A stretch of DNA of 42,342 nt. Source: Phycisphaerales bacterium. GTDB lineage: Bacteria; Planctomycetota; Phycisphaerae; Sedimentisphaerales; Anaerobacaceae. This document shows positions 8,835-15,607 of the stretch, piece after piece. The stretch covers positions 2,081,222 through 2,123,563 of the forward strand of contig CP070806.1 of the NCBI GenBank assembly GCA_020343675.1, given 5' to 3'. Numbering within the stretch: position 1 is the first letter of the stretch; every line of letters starts with the position of its first letter. Position numbers and translations under genes: made by a program. The notes beneath the pieces were generated by a model. The model made no database searches. It was not told the origin of the DNA and saw only the letters and a program-made list of their open reading frames with translations.

Positions 8835-10979
8835 ATGGCAGGGACTGCACAATCGAATTCACAAGGATCGCCGGGCTCAAATCCGTCGGGCACCCCTCTG
8901 GGCCCCTATGGCAACACGATTCTGGTTATTGGCATGGTGACAGTTCTTGCCACCCTTTTGATCCGTCTTCCCACGCCGCTGTTGGACATACTTTTGGCAT
9001 GCAGTATATCGCTGGCCATCGCTGTTTTGATTGTCACCCTCTCATCAAAAGAGGCGCTCGATTTATCGACCTTCCCATCGCTGCTTCTGTTCGTGACGCT
9101 GTTTCGGCTGGCCCTGAACGTGGCCTCGACGAGGCTAATCCTTCTGCAGGGCAACGCGGGCAAGATCATTCAGACCTTCGGCGATTTCGTTGCGGGCGGC
9201 AGCTTCGTTGTCGGCGTGGTCATCTTCCTGATCCTCGTGGTCATTCAGTTCATCGTCATCACAAAAGGCGCCGAGCGCATCAGCGAAGTGGCGGCCCGTT
9301 TCACGCTGGATGCCATGCCCGGCAAGCAAATGGCCATCGATGCAGACCTTAATGCCGGACTCATTACCGAGACACAGGCCAACCAGCGCAGGGCAAAAAT
9401 CGTCAAGGAAAGCGAATTCTATGGGGCGATGGACGGTGCCAGTAAATTCATTCGCGGCGATGCCAAGGCCGGATTGATTATCACGGCGGTCAACGTGGTC
9501 GGCGGCATCGCGATGGGGTATTCACGGGGCCTTCCCATAGCCGGCGCCATCAGGACGTACTCTGTTCTCTCTATTGGCGACGGCCTGGTCAGCCAGATAC
9601 CCTCTGTCATCATTGCGGTCAGTTCCGGATTTCTGGTGACCAAGATATCCTCACGCTACAGCGTCGGCCAGGATCTGTCCAAGCAGTTTCTCAAGACCAG
9701 TCAGCCTCTGACGATGGCGGCATTTATCATCGCCTCGATGGCGCTGGTGCCCGGAATGCCCAAAGTACCCTTCCTTGTGCTCGGCGCCGGCGCCGCAGTG
9801 CTTGGACGAGTGATCGCTCAATCGGAGAAGGACCAGAAGCACAAGCAGAGTACCGCTCCACGTGCGAAAGCCCAGAAGCAGCCGGTTGAAGAGCTGCTCG
9901 ATGTGGACAGGGTCTCGGTGCAGGTCGGGGTCCGACTCATCGGAATGGTGGATCCCCGAAAAGACAGCACTATCTTCGATCGCATCGGTGCCCTGCGCAG
10001 AAAATTCGCCCAGCAGATGGGGTTCATCATCCCACTGGTCCGGCTGCGAGACAATATTAACCTCGAACCGACCGCGTATGAGATCAGGATCGCCGAACTG
10101 CCGATTGCCAAAGGCCGATTGGAGCCTGAGATGTTCCTTGCCATGGATCCTGGGACGGTGCAGACCAGGGTCGAGGGCATCGCGACAACCGAACCGGTCT
10201 ATGGGTTGCCCGCTCTGTGGGTCACACCGGCCAACAAGGAAAAAGCCGAATTGAACGGCTACACGGTCATCGATCCTGAATCCGTCTTCATTACGCATCT
10301 TTCTGAAGCGCTTCGAAGGCATGCGGACGACCTGTTGACTCGAGAAGATGTGCAGTTGCTTATTGACAGACTCCGCAAAACCCAGCCATCGCTGGTCGGT
10401 GAGGTCGTCGGGCCCGACCGAGACGTATCCATCGGGCTGCTTCAACGCGTGCTGAAGAACCTCATCGGAGACGACATACCGATTCGCGAGCTGACCGCCA
10501 TTCTTGAATCGCTCGGAGAAAACGCCTCGAAAACCAAGAACGCCGCCGTGTTGACCGAGATGGTTCGCAAACGTCTGGCCCGCACCATTACCGAACTGTA
10601 CAAAACCGATGACGGCCGCATCATGGCCATCACGCTGGAGCCGCCCCTCGAGCACCAGATGGCCTCCACCTTGCAGCAGGAAGCGGATGCCATAAACCTG
10701 GCTCTATCGACGGATGCTGCAATGGAGGTCAGCAGACAGATCGCCCGTGCGTGGAAAGCAGTGATGGACAAAGGGACCGAAAAAGTGGTTTTGCTGTGTG
10801 ATTCGAGGCTGCGCTCGCCGCTGGCGGGGATGCTGTCGCGAACCGTACCGCTGCTGCCGGTGGTCGCCTACGACGAAATCGTGCTCGGAACTGACGTCGA
10901 ACCCCTGCAGACCGTATCTCTGACGAATTCCGAATCGACAACACAGAATGAACACGAACTTCTTGGTGTTTCAACGTAA
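8835..10979 (+). CDS. flhA: Flagellar export gate protein FlhA
   Basis: The product is 714 aa. ATG 8835 is chosen because AAAGAG (8824-8829) and AGGAAGGAA precede it; the frame is open back to 8778, inside fliN. The N-terminal half has about eight transmembrane helices and the FlhA hallmarks: SLAIAVLIV, FPSLLLFVTLFRLALNVASTR split over the second helix pair, GDFVAGG, FIVITKGAERISEVAARF and DAMPGKQMAIDADLNAG. The C-terminal half is the cytoplasmic docking domain. FlhA is the core of the type III flagellar export gate. Partners FlhB, FliP, FliQ and FliR are not in this window. Confidence 0.97.
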   Translation: MAGTAQSNSQGSPGSNPSGTPLGPYGNTILVIGMVTVLATLLIRLPTPLLDILLACSISLAIAVLIVTLSSKEALDLSTFPSLLLFVTLFRLALNVASTRLILLQGNAGKIIQTFGDFVAGGSFVVGVVIFLILVVIQFIVITKGAERISEVAARFTLDAMPGKQMAIDADLNAGLITETQANQRRAKIVKESEFYGAMDGASKFIRGDAKAGLIITAVNVVGGIAMGYSRGLPIAGAIRTYSVLSIGDGLVSQIPSVIIAVSSGFLVTKISSRYSVGQDLSKQFLKTSQPLTMAAFIIASMALVPGMPKVPFLVLGAGAAVLGRVIAQSEKDQKHKQSTAPRAKAQKQPVEELLDVDRVSVQVGVRLIGMVDPRKDSTIFDRIGALRRKFAQQMGFIIPLVRLRDNINLEPTAYEIRIAELPIAKGRLEPEMFLAMDPGTVQTRVEGIATTEPVYGLPALWVTPANKEKAELNGYTVIDPESVFITHLSEALRRHADDLLTREDVQLLIDRLRKTQPSLVGEVVGPDRDVSIGLLQRVLKNLIGDDIPIRELTAILESLGENASKTKNAAVLTEMVRKRLARTITELYKTDDGRIMAITLEPPLEHQMASTLQQEADAINLALSTDAAMEVSRQIARAWKAVMDKGTEKVVLLCDSRLRSPLAGMLSRTVPLLPVVAYDEIVLGTDVEPLQTVSLTNSESTTQNEHELLGVST

Positions 10980-11041
10980 GACACGGGTCGAGTGAATGGC
11001 AGAGACAATAGACCCAAGACACGACGAAGAATGAGGTGATT

Positions 11042-11317
11042 ATGCCGTTGCACGTTCGCTCAATCGCAATCAACATTGCTGTGATATGTTTTTTCGTCCT
11101 GAGCCTTGTTGGCTGGGTCAGCGGCCTTTCGCCGTCCGTCTGCTGCAAGAGGGCGATGATTGGGGCAGTGCTCGCGTATATCGCAGGAACCTGGGCGACC
11201 AGAGCGATCAATGCCGTGCTGATTCATGCCATGATCACAAACCAGATGAGTCAAAAGACAAATTCCGGTCCTGCGTCGAACCGCAAAATTAGCTTACAAG
11301 GACAACCGCCGCGGTGA
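11042..11317 (+). CDS. Small two-helix membrane protein between flhA and fliA
   Basis: The product is 91 aa. The start is ATG 11042 with GAGGTGAT directly upstream (11034-11041). Two hydrophobic helices are visible (about 8-28 and 37-58), with a CC pair between them and a polar, basic tail. Its stop codon overlaps the fliA GTG (GTGA, 11314-11317), so the two are translationally coupled. Many bacteria carry flhF and flhG at this position; this short protein resembles neither. Function unknown; a flagellar role is inferred only from operon position. Confidence 0.75.
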   Translation: MPLHVRSIAINIAVICFFVLSLVGWVSGLSPSVCCKRAMIGAVLAYIAGTWATRAINAVLIHAMITNQMSQKTNSGPASNRKISLQGQPPR

Positions 11318-12126
11318 TAGACACTAAGAACATCTGCGAAGAGCCGCTGACACGAGGGAGCCAAAAGCACCTGAGCAGTGTCGCCTTGCGCGCCTACTCG
11401 GGAGAGAAAAAGTCTGTCAAGAGTGATGCGCAGAATGAGCGGATCGCCGAGTTTCTGCCGATGGTTCGCAAGATTGCCGGGCGGGTGATAACGTACCTGA
11501 AACCTCCGCTGTCGTTCGAAGATATGGTCTCGGCCGGAACGGTCGGGCTGGTTCGAGCGGCTCGCGATTTCGACCCGTCTCACCAGGCCGAGTTCAAGAC
11601 CTATGCGTATATCAGGATCAAAGGAGCCATTCTCGACGAGTTGAGGGGCTGGTCCTTTGTGCCCGCAAATCTGAGCAAACGAATTCGCGATGCCCAGCAG
11701 CTCAGCCGGAAGATCACCGAGCAAAGAGGCACCGCACCTGGGAACACCGAATTGGCCGAGAAGCTCGGAATCAGCATCGAGGAGCTTTACGAGATATTCG
11801 ACAATGCGCGAGCCCAGTATTTCCTGTCACTCGATGGTTTCGGGGAGGGCTCGCCGGCGCTGGGCAATTTGCTGGCCGCAGACGATGCGAGCGACCCCGA
11901 CCGGAACATTGAACGTGCCGAACTGATAGAAAAGCTGACCGAGGCCATTCAGGGCCTCTCGGCAAGACAGCGCCAAGTTGTCCTGCTCTACTACCGTCAG
12001 CAGCTCACGATGAAACAGGTCGCCGAGATCCTGGAGATTACCGAGTCGCGCGTCAGCCAACTGCACGCGAGCGCCTTATTCAACTTGTCCGTAAGATTGA
12101 GGCAGTGGAAAGATGGCAGATTATGA
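11314..12126 (+). CDS. fliA: RNA polymerase sigma factor for flagellar operon (sigma-28, FliA)
   Basis: The product is 270 aa from GTG 11314, which overlaps the upstream stop. After a ~40-residue extension, sigma region 2 is seen at about 46-120 (LPMVRKIAGRV, SFEDMVSAGTVGLVRAA, FKTYAYIRIKGAILDELR). Region 3 is at about 125-190, and region 4 at about 215-262 (LSARQRQVVLLYY, MKQVAEILEITESRVSQLH). This is the FliA/WhiG/SigD architecture and lacks region 1.1. FliA directs late flagellar and chemotaxis genes. Placement behind flhA in a sigma-54-driven unit, with an anti-sigma candidate 2 kb downstream, supports the flagellar assignment. Confidence 0.95.
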   Translation: MIDTKNICEEPLTRGSQKHLSSVALRAYSGEKKSVKSDAQNERIAEFLPMVRKIAGRVITYLKPPLSFEDMVSAGTVGLVRAARDFDPSHQAEFKTYAYIRIKGAILDELRGWSFVPANLSKRIRDAQQLSRKITEQRGTAPGNTELAEKLGISIEELYEIFDNARAQYFLSLDGFGEGSPALGNLLAADDASDPDRNIERAELIEKLTEAIQGLSARQRQVVLLYYRQQLTMKQVAEILEITESRVSQLHASALFNLSVRLRQWKDGRL

Positions 12127-12334
12127 ATCCAATCTCATCAAGCCCGTAAAAAGTCTTCAGACAATTACAGGCTTGACCCCCGCCAGACAGCGGGACGAAA
12201 GGAATCGCCGGCAGCAACTACACCAGGAACAAGACGAACAGGCCAAGAATGAAGAAAATGTGCCGGAGAAACAGATTGAGGACGAAAACGACGATAAGCA
12301 CCGGGATGGAGCCCGAATTGACTACTGTGCCTGA
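12113..12334 (+). CDS. Small charged protein overlapping the end of fliA
   Basis: The product is 73 aa, overlapping the fliA 3' end by 14 nt, with GAGG at 12099-12102. The first half looks folded or peptide-like (LIKPVKSLQTITGLTPARQR). The second half is rich in Q, E, D, N and K and is probably disordered. There is no signal peptide or membrane segment. Codon use resembles its neighbours, which favours a real gene. Family unknown. Confidence 0.55.
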   Translation: MADYESNLIKPVKSLQTITGLTPARQRDERNRRQQLHQEQDEQAKNEENVPEKQIEDENDDKHRDGARIDYCA

Positions 12335-12382
12335 CGGCCGCGGAGATCGACGACGGGGCATCGGCAAAGGGACTATAGAACA

Positions 12383-12676
12383 ATGATAAAGACATCCGGG
12401 CGAATTCTCAAGAGCAAAGACGTTGAACTGGAAGGTCAGTATCGCCTCGACGCGGCCCCGGCCAAGGGTCCCGAAACCGGGCCACTGCCGACGCAGACCA
12501 CCCCGGTGTCGAAACAGGCCCGTATTCTGGAGAACCACCCGGAATACGCTGTCGTTGAAGTCACCTGTTCTTGCGGCGCAAGAATGGTTTTGCGGTGTGA
12601 ATACGCAGGTGAGCAGATGCCTGATAATCTCCAAGTGCAGAACGACACGCAAACCGTGTCCAGCCAAACGAAATGA
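12383..12676 (+). CDS. Small CxCG-motif protein in the flagellar cluster
   Basis: The product is 97 aa from ATG 12383, preceded by AAAGGGA. The N-terminus (MIKTSGRILKSKDVELEGQY) is followed by a proline-rich linker. A short strand then carries TCSCGARMVLRCEY, three cysteines that could bind a metal or form a redox site, although a fourth ligand is not obvious. No signal peptide is seen, so it is probably cytoplasmic. It lies between fliA and a lipoprotein gene. I do not recognise the family. Confidence 0.65.
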   Translation: MIKTSGRILKSKDVELEGQYRLDAAPAKGPETGPLPTQTTPVSKQARILENHPEYAVVEVTCSCGARMVLRCEYAGEQMPDNLQVQNDTQTVSSQTK

Positions 12677-12692
12677 ACGGGAGGTAAATGCG

Positions 12693-13262
12693 ATGCAAAC
12701 AAACACAAGAACAGTCCTTTTTCTGGCCTTCGTCACGCAGACGCTTCTGGTTTTGACGGGCTGCTCCTCCGACCGCAAGCAGGCAGAGGTCGCGGTGCAC
12801 CCTGATGACCCTCTTCAGAAATACTGGAACGATATTGTGGCCAAGAGGTTCCAGGAGCCAGATTCGCGTGGATCCACGGCGGTGGAGTCTGCGATAGAGC
12901 TGTCGGAGAAGTACGCCAGCCTTTCCGAAGAGGCCGCCGCACTGCGGCAGCAGAACCAGGATTTTATGGCCAGGAACCAGCAGCTCAGAGAGCAAACAGC
13001 CGCCCTTGAGGTTCAAGTGCAACAAGCGCAAAAGGAGCTGGCCGAAGCCAATGACTTGCTGATCGAGATGCGCATTGAGTTGAACAATTGGAAAAGTAAT
13101 ATCTTAGGCTTTCGTGACGAAATGCGTGAGGCCGAAACCGCCCAATTGGAAGCGCTGCTCAAAATACTGAAGGTCCTCGGCGGACAGGCCTCTGTGGAAA
13201 CGGCCAAGGCTCCGGACGCAGGCTCAGCAGTCGCATCGCTGGATAATCCCAATCAGCCCTGA
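12693..13262 (+). CDS. Coiled-coil lipoprotein in the flagellar cluster
   Basis: The product is 189 aa from ATG 12693, with a strong GGGAGG at 12679-12684. The frame is open further upstream, but that part lies over the CxCG gene. A signal peptide ends in the lipobox LTGC (Cys24), so the protein should be lipidated. Residues ~65-140 form a long heptad-rich coiled coil (ASLSEEAAALRQQNQ, EVQVQQAQKELAEAN). The tail is Ala/Pro-rich. No enzymatic motif is seen. Position between fliA and flgM suggests an envelope component tied to the flagellum, which is inference. Confidence 0.82.
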   Translation: MQTNTRTVLFLAFVTQTLLVLTGCSSDRKQAEVAVHPDDPLQKYWNDIVAKRFQEPDSRGSTAVESAIELSEKYASLSEEAAALRQQNQDFMARNQQLREQTAALEVQVQQAQKELAEANDLLIEMRIELNNWKSNILGFRDEMREAETAQLEALLKILKVLGGQASVETAKAPDAGSAVASLDNPNQP

Positions 13263-13293
13263 CGGCTGAAGATAACAGATTCGAGTAAATACA

Positions 13294-14004
13294 ATGAACA
13301 TTCAGGGAACGCACCTTTCGTCGTTGTGTACGCATCGCTCATCGATCGTCATCCGTCACTGCCGACAACGCCCGAGAATCGCGGCACGCGCTTCGAGGAG
13401 CATCTTGCTGCTGCTGGCGGCAGCCTTCTTCCCGGGCTGCCATACGGCCCAGCCGCCGGCGCCTCAGGCGGCCTATTACTACCTGAATCCGAGCAAGACA
13501 CTGACCGCCGTCGGACGGGTGGCGATTGTGGAACTGGAGAACGATTCGAGCTATCCGCAGGTCTCAACGGACGTGACGACCGCGCTTTTCCAGGCGTTGC
13601 AGAAGAAGCAGGTTTTCGGCTTGACTGTCATACGCCGGAACGATCCCTCCTGGCGCAGCCTTCAGCTGGACGCAAGCTCGACATACAGTCTCGACGAGAT
13701 GCCGGCCATCCGCGAGAGATTGAAATGCGACGGATTGCTGCTCGGTACAATCACCGAATTCAGGCCTTATCCTCACATGGCCGTCGGACTGCGATTGAAG
13801 CTGCTGGACCTCAGGGACGGCCAGCTTCTCTGGGCCCTTGAGCAGGTCTGGGACAGTGCCGACAGCACCACTGAGAAACGGATAAAGGAGTACTTCAAAT
13901 CCGAGAAACGCGACGGGTTTGCACCGCTGCACGAGCAGCTGGCAACGGTCAGTCCGCTTGAATTCATCAAATTCATCAGCTATGAGGTTGCCGGAACGCT
14001 GTAG
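13294..14004 (+). CDS. Putative lipoprotein with CsgG/FlgO-like fold
   Basis: The product is 236 aa. The N-terminus is long and basic before a hydrophobic core ending FFPGC (Cys49), which suggests a lipoprotein; the true start could be further in, since no clear ribosome binding site precedes ATG 13294. The rest reads like an alpha/beta domain of the CsgG/TolB-N/FlgO type: GRVAIVELENDSSYPQVSTD, then TALFQALQKKQVFGLTVI, CDGLLLGTITEFRPY and LRLKLLDLRDGQLLWA. That similarity is by pattern only. Outer-membrane lipoproteins of this fold assist flagella in some bacteria, so a flagellar role is plausible here. Confidence 0.72.
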   Translation: MNIQGTHLSSLCTHRSSIVIRHCRQRPRIAARASRSILLLLAAAFFPGCHTAQPPAPQAAYYYLNPSKTLTAVGRVAIVELENDSSYPQVSTDVTTALFQALQKKQVFGLTVIRRNDPSWRSLQLDASSTYSLDEMPAIRERLKCDGLLLGTITEFRPYPHMAVGLRLKLLDLRDGQLLWALEQVWDSADSTTEKRIKEYFKSEKRDGFAPLHEQLATVSPLEFIKFISYEVAGTL

Positions 14005-14103
14005 CGGGAGTTCAAAATGAATACGACGGTCTTCGGCACGGCAGGAACAGGGTATTCGGCCCTGAGATTGAGGAAAAAAGAACGACAAACTGGCGAAAAA
14101 TGC

Positions 14104-14130
14104 TAAAGTTTTATCAGGAACCCACGAAAA
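14104..14130 (+). promoter_or_regulatory. Sigma-28 (FliA) type promoter
   Basis: TAAAGTTT at 14104-14111 is an exact match to the sigma-28 -35 element. Eleven bases later comes CACGAAAA (14123-14130), matching 5 of 8 positions of GCCGATAA, including the CGA core. It lies about 40 nt upstream of the FlgM-like gene, matching the known control of flgM by FliA. Confidence 0.65.
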
Positions 14131-14169
14131 GAAGCGCAGACTTCAAGATTCTGAGAACGGCCTATACAA

Positions 14170-14436
14170 ATGGTAGATAAAATAGAGAACAACCCGCCCC
14201 TGATTGAAACAAGCCCACCGTCCGGGCAAGCGAATCAGCCGCGGGCGTTGCCCAAAAGCGGGGATGACGTGTCCATACAGGTCGATTATGCTTCCCTGAT
14301 TGAAGAAGCCATGCAGCCGCCGGACGACGATGCGCTGCGCGTCGCCGAAGGGCGAGACCTGCTGCTCTCAGGCGAGCTTGAAAGCCCCCAAAGCATCCGA
14401 GAAACAGCAGAGATCCTCGTGAACCGTGGCGCATGA
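14170..14436 (+). CDS. FlgM-like anti-sigma-28 factor candidate
   Basis: The product is 88 aa with no signal peptide. The first ~40 residues are polar and look disordered. The C-terminal half matches the FlgM layout: DVSIQVDYASLIEEA, then PDDDALRVAEGRDLLLSG, then QSIRETAEILVNRGA. In FlgM the equivalents are a short strand/helix, a helix ending in an A/I-x-x-G turn, and a last helix that binds sigma-28. Size, pattern, a sigma-28-type promoter upstream and fliA 2 kb away all agree. In known systems FlgM holds FliA until it is exported through the finished hook-basal body. Confidence 0.68.
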   Translation: MVDKIENNPPLIETSPPSGQANQPRALPKSGDDVSIQVDYASLIEEAMQPPDDDALRVAEGRDLLLSGELESPQSIRETAEILVNRGA

Positions 14437-14518
14437 ACCCCTGAAAAACATCAAGAGAGGCGTTATGTGATTCCGGCTAAGGACGGCCGGACTATGAGCC
14501 AAATGGATTTCGTAAACT

Positions 14519-14561
14519 CGGCGAGGAAGACAAACTTGCCCTTTCCTCGCCGTTTTTCTTT
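14519..14561 (+). terminator. Intrinsic terminator ending the flagellar block
   Basis: CGGCGAGGAA (14519-14528) pairs perfectly with TTCCTCGCCG (14543-14552), with a 14-nt loop, followed by TTTTTCTTT. It sits 80 nt after the FlgM-like gene. Confidence 0.92.
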
Positions 14562-15279
14562 GCAATTCAGACGCAGAGATCAAGCGTCCGCGCTGCTGAA
14601 GTCTCGTCGGGGCATGTTCGTGTGATGACCATGCGGCGGGTGTAGGTGGCTGAACCGGCTATGAAGGATTTATGAAGGCCCGGCATCTCGTTCGAATGCA
14701 GACCTTCGGCGGCTCTGTAAAGAGGAACCGACCGGATAACCTTGCATGAAATTCGCTTTCTCATTCACCCACCCCAATATTATCTATCTTACCACATTCA
14801 CGCCTCCAGGTCAAGCAAAATCCCGGCCACTAAGCCACAAAGAACCTCAAACACTCACGTCATTGCAAGGCCCGACGGGCCGTGGCAATCTCTTGCGGCA
14901 CAGGCAAATAGCCGCACTTGCGTTTGAAATTGGCTTTGTCTTTTCAAAATGCTCATCAAGAGAATGCGTACGTATCACAAAAACATGTTGACCGGCTCCG
15001 GTTCATAGGAGGGCACAGACGCCGTCCTGAATTAGCCGAAGCCCAGAGCCTGCCGAAAGGGTAGTTGAGGCAGATCACCGAGAATGCTGTGTGAGATACG
15101 ACAGAGCCTCGGTGAAAGGCAGGAACAAGTACCCTTCCCCCTGATTTCTGTATGGTGCACTCCAGAAAATCCCATCAGGATTGAAGAATCTGTCTGTTCC
15201 GTGCTCAAAGGCCCGAAATCCCGCGAAAAAGGGTGTTTGCCACACAGACGCTTGCCAGTGTACGGACCCGAGGTTTTGC
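14562..15279. other. Non-coding stretch between the flagellar block and the LamG gene
   Basis: About 0.7 kb without a credible gene. Short frames here lack ribosome binding sites and recognisable protein character. The only structured element I can point to is the REP-like palindrome at 14859-14890. Confidence 0.6.
14859..14890. repeat. REP-like palindromic element
   Basis: The unit has ATTGC at one end and GCAAT at the other, around a GGCCCG / CGGGCC core. It resembles a short palindrome (CATTGC-GAGG...GCAATC type) scattered through many bacterial genomes. Only this copy is in the window. Confidence 0.5.
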
Positions 15280-15308
15280 TTGACTTGGGGTGGCGAATGT
15301 GGTACAAA
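15280..15308 (+). promoter_or_regulatory. Sigma-70-like promoter for the LamG gene
   Basis: TTGACT (15280-15285), a 17-bp spacer and TACAAA (15303-15308). Transcription would begin near 15315, leaving a ~290-nt leader before ATG 15608. No other good promoter is visible closer to the gene. Confidence 0.5.
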
Positions 15309-15310
15309 TA

Positions 15311-15607
15311 CAAATAGTAGGTAAGGTTGGTGGATTTTTGACCTTGCAGCCTCATGCAGGCTTGAATCCCCTCGGGACTTTGCCGATACAGCGTAGAGTA
15401 GAGCAGTAGCGACAAGACCGCCGGAGCCGTATGCTTTGGAGACAAGGGTTTTCTGCCAAAGTCGGAATCAGTGAGTTCTTGGCATGTTGAAGGAAGGAGG
15501 TCGTTTCACATCGCAAGCGTTCTCCCGGACAGATATTGCCAGGATGCAATGCAGGCAAGGCTTCTTGCCGGTCGTTTCAATTCAACTTCTTTCTAAGGAG
15601 GTCTGTT
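15311..15607 (+). other. Long 5' leader of the LamG gene
   Basis: No credible ORF is present. A 6-bp hairpin, GGCAAG / CTTGCC (15554-15569, GCTT loop), lies 25 nt before the strong AAGGAGGT ribosome binding site at 15595-15602. I do not recognise a riboswitch class in it. Confidence 0.35.

Noticed and set aside
12423-12692. N-terminal extension of the coiled-coil lipoprotein
   Set aside because: It would overlap the CxCG gene out of frame and bury the signal peptide; a strong GGGAGG supports ATG 12693.
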